A stretch of DNA of 64,000 nucleotides from Owenia fusiformis (taxonomy: Eukaryota; Annelida; Polychaeta; Sabellida; Oweniidae): NCBI GenBank assembly GCA_903813345.2, contig CAIIXF020000001.1, positions 54,579,885-54,643,884 of the forward strand. The letters are read 5' to 3'. Made by a program: the position numbers and the translations under genes. Each line of letters starts with the position of its first letter. Positions within the stretch are counted from its first letter, which is position 1. The notes under the pieces were generated by a model, which did no database searches, was not told the origin of the DNA, and worked only from the letters and a program-made list of their open reading frames with translations. This document shows, one piece after another, positions 22,901 through 29,380 of this stretch.

Positions 22901-25120
22901 TTTAAGATTAAAAATCAATAAAAGCTTTACAATTAATTTACAACTTGTCAATGCCGGAGGAATGTTTCTCAAAGGAATGAAAAAGCGATGAGGCAAGTGG
23001 TTGTATAATACAATGAAATGATCATTGACATTGTAGCTGTTCTTTGGTGATAGATGTCAGCACTCTGTGTATTGTCAAGGTCACCAGTGCAAAAATGGTG
23101 CCACCTGTCTACCAGATGGGGAACTACAAACATACAGCTGTGTGTGTCCACTTGGCTGGAGGGGAGGTTTTTGTGATCAAGGTATATACATAAATACCAT
23201 TAACCATTTTGATATCGCTCTTTTATAGATTATAGATTTTATAGTTGATGAAGCACTAGAAAAAAAAACTGCATAGTTTGACAAAATAGACACAACCATT
23301 CTTTACATTTTCAGCTGTGACAATATCAACCTCTATAAGATTTAAAGGTGACAGTCATATTGCACTAGATGATGCATTCACCCCAACATGGAACCTCTCA
23401 GAGAGCCATATCTCATTCAATATGTCTACCTTCAGTGGCAAGGGAATGCTTCTATGGCAAGGCCAGGCAAGTTATTTGTTACAGTTATATCCATCTTAAG
23501 TTTGTAGTTCTGATTTTCTATGTATATTTGAAACAAACATTTTTTGTGAAGGGGATACATTATTGAGTTTACTTATAAATAATCAAGTGATGCAGGTGGG
23601 AGAAGTCATTATTTTACATTCTGTTACTATATATTTATAGTCTGACTATTTCTCAATCAATATTATTTTGTAAACGAAATGACATTTCTAAATAAAACAA
23701 GGGAACAAGAACAGACCCCTGTAGTACCCCAACTGAAAATACACTAACACAATTACATATTCATTATAGGTGCATTCAATAGATCAGGACTACTTAGGAG
23801 TTGGTATCAGAAATGGAAGGGTATTGCTAGTGTATAGTCTTGGCTGGATATCTAGAGGTCAGATCATCACGTCTAACATAGTTAATGATGGGAGCTGGCA
23901 TTCCATCATCATTTCAAGGTAAAGATCAAATATTAATCCACTCATGTTGCAACATTACACCTGTCTCTATGTCTTTAAGATAGAGTTAGGGGAGTTTGAA
24001 TTTGACAAGCTGAAATTATGTCCGATCTGTTTAATTTTGTTTATTTGACTCAAAATACTTTTGATCAATGACTCTGTGTTATATTTAAGTGCCATTTGAA
24101 ATCATTCTTGCCACATAGTTATCAAAGACTGCCTATCAAATGAGAAAATAGAATAAAGTTTATTTTTTGCAATCATATTTGACAATAATTTAAGCATTGT
24201 TCATTTTCATATATTTTCATATTATTTTCATATAGTTTCATTTTCATATCATCTTATATTGTATCACATAGGTCTGGGCAAAGTGTCTCATTAACCTTGG
24301 ATGGAGAAACACATACAAGTGAAGCCTTGGGAGACTTCTATGAACTGAACATAAATGGACCAACCTATTTAGGTGAGTCTAGACTAACATACAATTTGTG
24401 AATATGGTTTCATTTCTTGTTTCATTGTATGAGTTGGTGTTTTTGGTGCCTTATTTTTCAAATATTGTATTTTGCCCTTTCATCAATGTATCTCTGTACA
24501 AATCATACATACGCCATCGATAACTTACTGAAAATAGTTTTACCATAGGCTAAGGTCGATAGAAATAATTTTTAAATAAAGATGGCATGGTAATCGATCT
24601 GTGTTTACAAATATTTTCTCAGAGAAAAAGATAATACTGGAATCTATTGGTGCTGCCATCTTTATATCGGCCCCAGAACCTATGAGTTTTACCAACGCCC
24701 AACAGTTCATATTTGTACATGTAGTTCATTTCCTTTTGTAGTTTATCATTTTCAGTTGTAAACCCTAGCGTTTTAGTCAAACCACAGATTTGGTATTTTG
24801 TTTCCATATTCAATTGTTTATGTTCAGTATTTACACACGATCTATGTGCCAAGACTGTGTAAAATGTGAATGGCTTAATGTCACTTACATGTAAGACATG
24901 ACTGATTTACAGTGTAAATTCATCAAACATAAAATGGTAACGCCAACATTCACTGTTTTCAGGTGGTTTTGGGTTGGATAGATCCATACAGGAGGAGACT
25001 GAAGGACTATTCCAAGAGAACTACGTGGGCTGTTTAAGAGACTTGATCCTCTATCAAGGTGCAACATTTGTAGATTTCAGCAATGCTGGCCATGCTGCTA
25101 ATATTCTTGCCTGTGATTGA
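2..25120 (+). CDS. EYS-like: eyes shut (EYS/spacemaker)-like secreted EGF/laminin-G protein, 3' part of gene (25 exons)
   Basis: Seen: exons 2-4946, 5284-5556, 5792-5898, 6195-6287, 6492-6577, 7001-7241, 13350-13542, 13769-14054, 14314-14506, 14694-14809, 15152-15327, 15609-15782, 16240-16320, 16748-16987, 17282-17453, 17732-17895, 18910-19173, 19436-19564, 20123-20245, 22585-22706, 23061-23181, 23315-23466, 23770-23918, 24272-24372, 24963-25120. Every junction keeps phase and the sum (8859 nt) is exactly 2953 codons with the stop. Domain order: Ser/Thr mucin-like region, then LamG-EGF-LamG-EGF-EGF-LamG-EGF-EGF-LamG-EGF-EGF-LamG-stop, with no transmembrane segment. Known: this alternation with five terminal LamG domains is the EYS arrangement. 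EYS is a secreted photoreceptor-matrix glycoprotein; in flies it acts with prominin to open the inter-rhabdomeral space. Inferred: the N-terminal signal peptide and EGF array lie upstream of base 1. Alternative: another crumbs/agrin-like EGF-LamG protein, less likely given the long Ser/Thr spacer. Confidence 0.78.
3045..4600 (+). repeat. 54-bp coding minisatellite (18-residue Ser-rich repeat, about 28 copies) with a 108-bp higher-order unit
   Basis: Each unit encodes a variant of SSYSSAAQTSDIISTSLY. In the 3' half two variants alternate (SAAQ..ISP with a TCG Ser codon, SASQ..IST with a TCT codon). The SASQ variant recurs at 3881, 3989, 4097, 4205 and 4529, that is at steps of 108 or 3x108 bp. 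The 5' units are more diverged and irregular in length, so the array appears recently homogenised at its 3' side. All changes keep the reading frame. Confidence 0.92.
5284..5556 (+). CDS. EYS-like: EYS-like exon: Thr-rich linker
   Basis: Acceptor ATTATAG^TTT and donor ACAG^GTAG, phase 1 at both ends. It encodes three degenerate copies of a Thr-rich unit like VTPDPVTTEE-TTSxTEVTT, clearly mucin-type but unrelated in register to the 18-residue repeat upstream. It bridges the large Ser exon to the first laminin-G domain. Confidence 0.78.
5792..5898 (+). CDS. EYS-like: EYS-like exon: start of laminin-G domain 1
   Basis: Acceptor TTTTTCAG^GTT, donor TGAG^GTATTA; enters phase 1, leaves phase 0. 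It encodes FETSFDGKAYAKFPSP and the strand ILMSFAT, the opening pattern of LamG domains (hydrophobic F/Y-x-G start, then a beta strand). Confidence 0.85.
6195..6287 (+). CDS. EYS-like: EYS-like exon: laminin-G domain 1, second segment
   Basis: 31 codons, phase 0-0, from GGTAG^AGT to AAAG^GTAAAT. It contains SDSLLLYAA and the strand HYISLSLAGGFLK, the canonical LamG pattern (SGLLLYxG...DYISLxLxxGxL). Confidence 0.88.
6492..6577 (+). CDS. EYS-like: EYS-like exon: laminin-G domain 1, third segment
   Basis: Acceptor TTTCCAG^TAT, donor ATAAG^GTATGC; phase 0 in, phase 2 out. It encodes the sandwich strand beginning YKFSC, in the position where LamG proteins have the LRYNLG-type strand. Confidence 0.75.
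7001..7241 (+). CDS. EYS-like: EYS-like exon: laminin-G domain 1, C-terminal segment
   Basis: Acceptor ACTTTCAG^TCAAGG restores the split Ser codon. It encodes GPVYIGGLP and FTGCITKAEFNG, the standard end of a LamG domain (YIGGLP...GCI...L.I/NG). The donor is GTG^GTATGG, phase 0. The 6.1-kb intron that follows holds the foldback element. Confidence 0.88.
8879..10125. mobile_element. 1247-bp inverted-repeat element (Tc1/mariner-type ends, TA target site), nested in the foldback element
   Basis: Ends CGAGGGATGATCCAAAAGTC and its complement (CGAGGGGTGATCC... on the other end) are flanked by TA at 8877-8878 and 10126-10127. Terminal inverted repeats extend about 210 bp and share the block CCCTGCCACCCGGAACGGTA. 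A second, inner palindrome pairs 9180-9300 with 9370-9490. No open transposase frame is seen, so this is probably a non-autonomous mariner-type element. Confidence 0.8.
10335..10747. mobile_element. possible MITE with short inverted ends
   Basis: GACCCTTTTACCCTGGAGTT at 10335 is matched inverted, with a few differences, by 10726-10747. The interior is AT-rich and non-coding and includes a poly-G run near 10693. No target duplication is obvious. Confidence 0.4.
10884..11632. repeat. inverted-repeat element interrupted by the 78-bp TACCCT element
   Basis: Bases 10884-11000 (from AAAGGAGGACTGAAAGTATC) pair with the complement of 11525-11632 at roughly 80-85 percent by eye. The 78-bp unit at 11013-11090 lies just inside the left arm and is the younger insertion. 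No recognisable protein is encoded. Confidence 0.55.
11013..11090 (+). mobile_element. 78-bp TACCCT element, copy 1, with 9-bp target duplication
   Basis: It starts TACCCTTTGCATTCG and ends GCAGGGTA. It is flanked by a perfect direct repeat CTCATAGAG (11004-11012 and 11091-11099). It is about 90 percent identical by eye to the copies at 45996-46074 (opposite orientation) and 50378-50457. Terminal inverted repeats are only six bases exactly (TACCCT). Confidence 0.88.
13350..13542 (+). CDS. EYS-like: EYS-like exon: end of LamG 1 and an EGF module
   Basis: Acceptor TTTCCAG^GTG, donor ACAGG^GTTTGT, phase 0 in and 1 out. VNVHACG closes LamG 1 with its terminal Cys. After a short linker comes one EGF module (CENMQCVNGGTC...CDC...GPRC, six Cys). 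Confidence 0.88.
13769..14054 (+). CDS. EYS-like: EYS-like exon: laminin-G domain 2, N-terminal half
   Basis: Acceptor TTTTCAG^AGAT, donor TTTT^GTAAGA, phase 1 in and 2 out. VYFPSFSGNSYLEH, DIFVSFRSTSKQGSILIA and DFIHLYVENGLLKYY give the first strands of a LamG sandwich. Confidence 0.88.
14314..14506 (+). CDS. EYS-like: EYS-like exon: laminin-G domain 2, C-terminal half
   Basis: Acceptor CTTTTCAG^CCA completes a Phe codon; the donor TTACAG^GTAAAT leaves phase 0. VYLGGTPL and GFNGCIRHLQ are the LamG end motifs. Several Asn-x-Ser/Thr sequons are present. Confidence 0.88.
14694..14809 (+). CDS. EYS-like: EYS-like exon: end of LamG 2 and start of an EGF module
   Basis: Acceptor GTTGTAG^ATT, donor ACTT^GTAAGT, phase 0 in and 2 out. 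INGYEYRIFDEA continues the LamG end and is followed by CDVPACSYKPCYNNGTC, the first half of an EGF module. Confidence 0.87.
15152..15327 (+). CDS. EYS-like: EYS-like exon: EGF modules between LamG 2 and 3
   Basis: Acceptor TTTTACAG^AGAT, donor GATG^GTAAGT, phase 2 in and 1 out. It completes one EGF module (FCKCTTGYSGSLC) and encodes a second (CDAQPCSHGGTC...CLCSYGYGGINC). Confidence 0.9.
15609..15782 (+). CDS. EYS-like: EYS-like exon: laminin-G domain 3, first segment
   Basis: Acceptor AATTTCAG^TGC, donor AAAG^GTTAGT, phase 1-1. SFSGVHYNYPSYMAYP and DFTMEIKFNFKLM are the opening strands of a LamG domain. Confidence 0.85.
16240..16320 (+). CDS. EYS-like: EYS-like exon: laminin-G domain 3, second segment
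   Basis: 81 bases, acceptor TTTTCCAG^GTA, donor TTCAG^GTAGGT, phase 1-1. NDFIAVMLEAGYVVFFYDLGSG matches the LamG strand pair D-F-I-A-V-x-L...F-Y-D-L-G-S-G. Confidence 0.88.
16748..16987 (+). CDS. EYS-like: EYS-like exon: laminin-G domain 3, third segment
   Basis: Acceptor GATACAG^GACC, donor AAGG^GTAAGC, phase 1-1. It contains HIGRHTRQGWLKVDNQ (the R..G.L.VD strand) and PLYIGGI. Confidence 0.9.
17282..17453 (+). CDS. EYS-like: EYS-like exon: end of LamG 3 and start of an EGF module
   Basis: Acceptor ATCTTAG^GTTG, donor TTCAG^GTAAGT, phase 1 in and 2 out. GCIFDVKI closes the LamG domain; CDAKECDIHRCSNGGTC begins the EGF module. Confidence 0.88.
17732..17895 (+). CDS. EYS-like: EYS-like exon: two EGF modules between LamG 3 and 4
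   Basis: Acceptor TATTTAG^TTG, donor GAAA^GTAAGC, phase 2 in and 1 out. CECPTGFKGPLC completes one EGF module; CDTQDFCAPGAICSP...CNCPLGKTGLRC is a second. Confidence 0.88.
17896..18909 (+). other. intron with a possible 0.85-kb inverted-end element
   Basis: Near its left end the sequence TTTTAAAGTCCCCGTCTAGAG (about 17915-17935) resembles the complement of ACTTTACATGGGGCCTTTAAGG (about 18738-18760), so the AT-rich, non-coding stretch 17918-18760 may be a MITE. I see no gene in it. Confidence 0.4.
18910..19173 (+). CDS. EYS-like: EYS-like exon: laminin-G domain 4, first part
   Basis: Acceptor TTTCTAG^ATA, donor AACG^GTAAGA, phase 1-1. SYMYFNPVRI, IYIEFKPHSDSGLLFYAAQ and DFLAVVLTGGRIELRYNLGQG are textbook LamG strands. 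Confidence 0.92.
19436..19564 (+). CDS. EYS-like: EYS-like exon: laminin-G domain 4, middle
   Basis: Acceptor TGTTAG^GGAT, donor CTTG^GTAAGA, phase 1-1. GMWHKVEAGRNSTHAYLILND is the LamG W-H-x-V-x-x-x-R-N strand pair; it ends with HFYLG. Confidence 0.9.
20123..20245 (+). CDS. EYS-like: EYS-like exon: laminin-G domain 4, C-terminal part
   Basis: Acceptor TGTCAAG^GTGG, donor CAAG^GTAAAG, phase 1-1. GGVDQL and YEGCVRVLEVNN are LamG end motifs. A mariner transposon sits 20 bases into the next intron. Confidence 0.9.
20266..22212 (+). mobile_element. 1947-bp mariner (DD34D) transposon in an EYS-like intron
   Basis: Inverted ends CAGGGTGATCCAGAAGTAAC and complement are flanked by TA (20264-20265, 22213-22214). 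Terminal pairing runs well over 100 bp and includes a block with CCCGGGGCAAAT and GTTGCTATAGTAAC. The element inserted in the same orientation as the host gene. The long matching arms suggest a fairly recent arrival, although the transposase frame is already broken. Confidence 0.93.
20688..21908 (+). pseudogene. mariner transposase, one frameshift and one intron-like insert
   Basis: It starts at ATG 20688. The N-terminal helix-turn-helix half (IKKAYGKAAIAERNIYRWF, GGRP linker) runs in frame to about 20983, where one base appears to be missing. The frame resumes near 20988 (LSYGTVQRIL) and runs to 21382. A 157-bp stretch 21383-21539 with GTAAGA and TTTTTCAG ends then interrupts it in phase 0, and coding resumes at 21540 and stops at 21906-21908. 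The catalytic triad is visible: TSDES, HWDNAPTH, and SPDLAPSDF with exactly 34 residues between the second and third Asp (DD34D, mariner). WVPHDL is the expected interdomain motif. Probably inactive because of the frameshift. Confidence 0.92.
22213..22584 (+). other. rest of the mariner-bearing intron
   Basis: About 370 bases between the mariner and the next exon. AT-rich; I see no open frame or repeat in it that I can name. Confidence 0.6.
22585..22706 (+). CDS. EYS-like: EYS-like exon: EGF module after LamG 4
   Basis: Acceptor AATTCTAG^GTG, donor CTCAG^GTAAAA, phase 1 in and 0 out. GLNVGDCDGTACGSSVCLSSGTC...CKC is the start of an EGF module that also contains the last Cys of LamG 4. Confidence 0.85.
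23061..23181 (+). CDS. EYS-like: EYS-like exon: second EGF module before LamG 5
   Basis: I chose the acceptor GATGTCAG^CAC (not the TAG at 23052-23053) because only it continues the preceding phase-0 frame. HSVYCQGHQCKNGATC...CVCPLGWRGGFC gives a full set of EGF cysteines. Donor CAAG^GTATAT, phase 1. Confidence 0.85.
23315..23466 (+). CDS. EYS-like: EYS-like exon: laminin-G domain 5, first part, with GC splice donor
   Basis: Acceptor CATTTTCAG^CTG, phase 1 in. SIRFKGDSHIALDD, HISFNMSTFSGKGMLLWQGQ are LamG strands. The exon must end at 23466 (CCAG^GCAAGT), a non-canonical GC donor. The next exon then joins in phase 0 and continues the strand; read-through reaches a stop at 23497-23499. Confidence 0.85.
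23770..23918 (+). CDS. EYS-like: EYS-like exon: laminin-G domain 5, second part
   Basis: Acceptor TTATAG^GTGC, donor TCAAG^GTAAAG, phase 0 in and 2 out. DYLGVGIRNGRVLLVYSLG and NDGSWHSIIISR are classic LamG motifs. Confidence 0.92.
24272..24372 (+). CDS. EYS-like: EYS-like exon: laminin-G domain 5, third part
   Basis: Acceptor CACATAG^GTCT, donor TTTAG^GTGAGT, phase 2 in and 1 out. SGQSVSLTLDGE and ELNINGPTYLG supply the LamG L-x-L-D-G strand and the Y-L-G-G approach. Confidence 0.9.
24963..25120 (+). CDS. EYS-like: EYS-like last exon: end of laminin-G domain 5 and stop
   Basis: Acceptor GTTTTCAG^GTGG, phase 1. GGFGLDR and YVGCLRDLIL are followed by an ending ...ILACD-stop (TGA 25118-25120). 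The protein ends within a few residues of the last LamG Cys, with no tail or membrane anchor, as expected for a secreted EYS. Confidence 0.9.
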
Positions 25121-25319
25121 AACATTCCATGTACTTAAAGGACATGTCCTGGCATAGAGCTTGTGGTTTGTTTGAAGATCTCATACATACTTGGATTCAT
25201 GCTGGACGTGAAACCAATAGAGATACTATGTCAATACATTGAGATTATCAACGAGTCTGTGATTTTTCTAAGATCTCAAATCGTAATTTAATGAGTATTA
25301 TTTAATGGTGTCAGAGTGA

Positions 25320-26095
25320 CAAACTGTCTTAGTTAGCATCACGTGATGGGCATTACAGGGGTGATGTAATTGAAACTTGAGGTTAACAAACTAGTATATC
25401 GTCCCTCTACTATTAAAAGGTTCTATGTCCACTTGTACCATATTTTGTGATTGGCATTACAGGCAATGATGTTATTGAAACTTGAAGTTAACAAACTAGT
25501 ATATCGGACGTCCCTCTACTATTAAAAGGTTCTATGTCCACTTGTACCATATTTTGTGATTGGCATTACAGGCAATCATGTAATTGAAACTTGAGGTTAA
25601 CAAACTAGTATATCGGACGTCCCTCTACTATTAAAAGGTTCTATGTCCACTTGTACCATATTTTGTGATGGGCATTACAGGCAATCATGTAATTGAAACT
25701 TGAGGTTAACAAACTAGTATATCGGACGTCCCTCTACTATTAAAAGGTTCTATGTCCACTTGTACCATATTTTGTGATGGGCATTACAGGCAATGATGTT
25801 ATTGAAACTTGAGGTTAACAAACTAGTATATCGGACGTCCCTCTACTATTAAAAGGTTCTATCTCCACTTGTACCATATTTTGTGATGGGCATTACAGGC
25901 AATGATGTTATTGAAACTTGAGGTTAACAAACTAGTATATCGGACGCCCCTCTACTATTAAAAGGTTCTATGTCCACTTGTACCATATTTTGTAATGGGC
26001 ATAACAGGCAATCATGTAATTGAAACTTGAGGTTAACAAACTCGTATATCGTCCCTCTACTATTAAATGTTCTATGTCAACTTGTACCATATTTG
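25320..26095. repeat. 109-bp satellite, about seven copies, downstream of the EYS-like gene
   Basis: The block AACAAACTAGTATATCG begins at 25385, 25490, 25599, 25708, 25817, 25926 and 26035 (last copy CTCG). The spacing is 109 bp except for the first step of 105. Units are nearly identical, and most contain CGGACGTCCCTCTACTATT. It begins about 200 bases after the stop codon, so it could be inside the 3' UTR. Confidence 0.93.
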
Positions 26096-26515
26096 AGAAA
26101 ATGGAGAACAAACATTTAGGTTCCTCTATCTTTGTGATACAGTAAGTAGAATGTTGACATGAATGCTTATGCATCATATAGCCAAGAAGTATCATTCCTG
26201 ATCAGGATGGCAAGAACTGTCAATGTTTAAGGCAACTTTTTAAAAAAATGCTTTTGCATCTGTAATGTAACGATCGGTTCATTTGATGGAGATAGAACGT
26301 TTCATTACACTGGAATACAGTGTCCCTCTACTACTACAAGGTCCACTTACATATGTATATCATATTTGAGAAAACGGAGACCAAACATTGAGGGCGTATC
26401 TCATTGTAACAACAAAATAAAAAGTTTATACATCAATCAGTCGAGAAGAATTATTATTGATCAGGATAGCAAGAAATTCCAATGTTTTAGGCTACTTTTA
26501 AAAATATGATTTTGG
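26080..26515. repeat. diverged tandem duplication of about 265 bp next to the satellite
   Basis: The segment 26085-26250 (ATATTTGAGAAAATGGAGA..., GATCAGGATGGCAAGAA...) is repeated with changes at 26360-26515 (ATATTTGAGAAAACGGAGA..., GATCAGGATAGCAAGAAA...). An AATAAA at about 26416 could serve as a late poly(A) signal for gene 1, but I cannot show use. Confidence 0.55.
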
Positions 26516-27344
26516 AAAACCTTTTATTGGAAAAAGAGACGAGTCAATTAGATAAAGCTATCGTTTAGGAAGTCACACTGTTGTGAAGGGTAACCTCTTT
26601 TAATGAAATAATTGATTTATGAATAGCTTCATAAACTACAAAGAGTACAATTCAATAAAAATTGAATCCAACAAATTTTTTTGAAAATAATTAAGTGATG
26701 TTTTATTATAAAAATAAATTATATTTCAAAATAAACTATGACATGAATAAAAATTACATAAAAATAACAAGAGATGTGATTTTTCTTTGACATATTAAAA
26801 GTAAAAAGTTGTTAATGAAAGATACATGGGAAAGGCAATTTTGTAATATAAATAGTGAACTTATTGATCATATCACTTACATCATCTCGTTTCTCCTCTG
26901 TCACATGTGACCTGCAATTTAGCCTACTGACCTTTGGCCACTGCTTCTGCATGTTTGGTTGGTGTATTTTGTTGTGATCTTTTTCTCGTAGGTCGATGCA
27001 GTGACACCTGCACAGGAGTTTGATCAAATCCACAGCGATACTCCAGTGAAAACGGAGCATTACTCAGTTACTGCTGTAGGTAAATTGTTTAACCTTTGTC
27101 AATGGAACACTACTGAAATCTAACTGCTCACTAGCTTTCTTTAAATCTTTAAAATCTTTCATTTTCATTTGTTTCATTTTCATTTGAGTTTTATATCTCA
27201 CACAGACACCAGAGGGCATAAACGTGTGGTAGGATAATGTAACTTGATATCCTAAGGTAGAAACAGCTCCCCAAATTAATCTAACAGGAGCTTGTATCTT
27301 TATCCTGGCTAGGACCACAGACACTCACTCTTCTCTGGTGTACT
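26516..27344. other. intergenic stretch without a recognised gene
   Basis: AT-rich. Two minus-strand open stretches of 82 and 86 codons show no motif that I recognise. The part 27150-27185 holds a short run of CATTTTCATTTG units next to the SINE-like head. Confidence 0.5.
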
Positions 27345-27440
27345 AGTTAATATAAGCTGGCTCCTGTTGCCACAAGCTGGGAGTGAACCCAGGATCTTGG
27401 CATCAGGAGTCCAGAGTGCTAACCTTTACACGAACCGAAG
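27345..27440 (-). repeat. tRNA-derived SINE head (degenerate)
   Basis: Read on the minus strand there is an A-box-like GGTTAGCACTCTGG followed at tRNA spacing by a B-box-like GGGTTCACTCCC. The anticodon-arm region is GACTCCTGATGCC-like and cloverleaf pairing is imperfect. There is no usable tRNA acceptor stem, so a SINE head is likelier than a tRNA gene. Its A/T-simple tail may be the CATTTTCATTTG run near 27150-27185. Confidence 0.5.
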
Positions 27441-27479
27441 AACCGAAGAAATCTTCTGATTTCATTTCATGAACATTGT

Positions 27480-28700
27480 ATCAACATATCTCAGGCCTTT
27501 GGGCTGAATGTATCCTTTGGCTTGATCGATCTCTCAATTATGCTATGCATGGCATCAACTTCCTATATCTCACTGTGGCTGTGTTCCCCAAATTTCTGAT
27601 TCGCTGTAAATGATGGTTTTCTGTCTGCAAAAGGAATAAACATGTCCTTAATGGCCATGCTCATGATTGAGTTTTTATTCTGTGCAACGCATGAGTCAGA
27701 CCAAACATTTAAAGTGTCTATATTTGGTGTGTCAGTAACAAATGTTTTTATGGCATTGACTGCAGAATTTGCAATCTCATAGGCACCTCTTCCAGCCTCA
27801 TTTTCATTCCAAGTTCAGTATGTGCCTGTCTTTTCATCCATGTATTGTGTGGAAAATGTCATGTTATAGACACCAAGTTTTCTTTTATAGTAAAGTGAAC
27901 TAATATTGGCTTTTGGGCAGGTCCGCACACTCTGTAGATCCACACAAATAGTTGCTTGCTTACTGCTGTTAATTTTTGTCTTTTTGTCGCTCTGCATGAA
28001 TAAGCTCTTTTCCTTGTCTATGTTTTTTTATATTTTATATTTGTTATCGAGGTCTTCATTTACTAGGTTCTTCTTTATTTTATTTTATTATCCTCGCAGA
28101 GATCACAAAGGTCTTTTTTCGGTTTAAAAAAACTATAGTTATATTCTTCGTTGAACACTTTTCTACATGTTTTCTCTCACAGGCTCTTGACCCGTTTTTA
28201 TCATACTTTCCTGATACAAGCGAAACATTTTTCTTACTGTCAGAGTACTGTCTACGTACTCTCGCTTTGACTTACTAAGGCAGTAGTGAGACTACAACAG
28301 GAAAATTTTCGATATGTTTTCAAACATCATATTTTTGTCTTACATTTGTTGAGTTCTTTGCACACATTCCTTGTTTTTTCCCCCTTGGCAAAGTTTTATC
28401 ATCTATATTACATTTTCTACGATGCATATTTATTACAGTTCTCTGTGATATGTCTAATGTGCTGAGATAATACTTGCAGACCCTCACACATGTGTCATCC
28501 ACTGTAAAGAAATAAAGTATAGTAAACTGTCTTCTTGATTTAACTGCTTTTGTTCTTTGCCTTTGCTTTACATCTTTTTAGTAGTTTTGTTGAGAAAATG
28601 GTCTTTGTCTCTTGTATCTAATTTCCAGTATGCTTGGTGAATTTAAATCTGCATTTTCCCATACCATCTTTTCTAGTTTTTATTTTCCGTGCTGGTCTGA
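27480..28700 (-). pseudogene. decayed transposon-type gene with RNase-H-like motifs (unnamed invertebrate family)
   Basis: Minus-strand fragments in order: KCRFKF (about 28640), RYKRQRPFS (28600), DDTCVRVCKYYLSTLDISQRTV (28500-28430), a block with DLQSV and YYKRKLGVYN (about 27930-27850), WNENEAGRGAYEIAN, VWSDSCVAQNKNS (about 27690), and GEHSHSEI-stop-EVDAMHSIIER (about 27590-27540). I recognise this as a widespread uncharacterised invertebrate protein family with SDxCxxQNxN and H..E.DS.H..IE signatures, probably a transposase-like nuclease, but I cannot name it. In-frame stops (for example before WNENE, and inside GEHSHSEI/EVD) show that it is broken. A TTTCTTTACAG at about 28502 may be a relic splice acceptor. 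Confidence 0.6.
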
Positions 28701-28725
28701 TATTCCCCTTTACATGTTTACATGT

Positions 28726-29174
28726 TTACATGTTCATGATGATGGTTGCAAGGTCAGATTGAGAAATGGTATTTAATCCATCAAAGATGTTACCAGGATC
28801 AACATTATTGTTTGAGCCAGACATAATATTGTCACCAAGATTGAAAATATTATTTGAGCCAGGATTGTCTTGATCTGTTGACTCATAAACAGTAACATCA
28901 TCATTTGAGTTTGTGGTTGGTGAACAGTTATGTTGCAAGGATTAGCATGAACACTTCATTCGTGAATATTTTCATTCAGACATAACAAGTCAAGCAAAAT
29001 GGAGTTATTAGTTTCACACACAAGTTCACTAGTGTTGTCATTGCCAGAGTCACAAGGTTTGACATTATTTTGTAAGCCAGAAAAAATATTGTCACCAAGA
29101 TTGACAATATTTTGTGAGCCAGACATAACATTGTCACCAAGATTGAAAATATGCAGTGTTTGAATGGTTGTCAA
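28726..29174 (-). other. minus-strand Asn/Gly-rich open stretches with a 14-residue repeat, possibly the 5' part of the decayed gene
   Basis: Two open stretches (28726-28938, 28956-29174) share a 42-bp unit encoding variants of IFNLGDNIMSGSNN. One stop separates them. They lie directly upstream of the broken RNase-H-like gene on the same strand, which suggests but does not prove that they belonged to it. Confidence 0.3.
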
Positions 29175-29380
29175 TGCTAGAATTTCCGAAAATATGAACT
29201 CTATTCCTTAGCAGTCCAATACATGAGTTCACCAAATCTGCATTTAGCACACAGTTCAAAAATACTTCTGGCTATAATTCCAGTATGGGACATATGGATC
29301 AGTTCTATATTCTTGCAGTACTTCGATGCGTCAATGTCATCACTAACCAAATTATTGCAGTGCTCTATGGTCAGAACCTT

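Noticed and set aside
27361-27440. A true tRNA gene
   Set aside because: A- and B-box-like motifs are present, but the acceptor and D stems do not pair well; called a SINE head instead.
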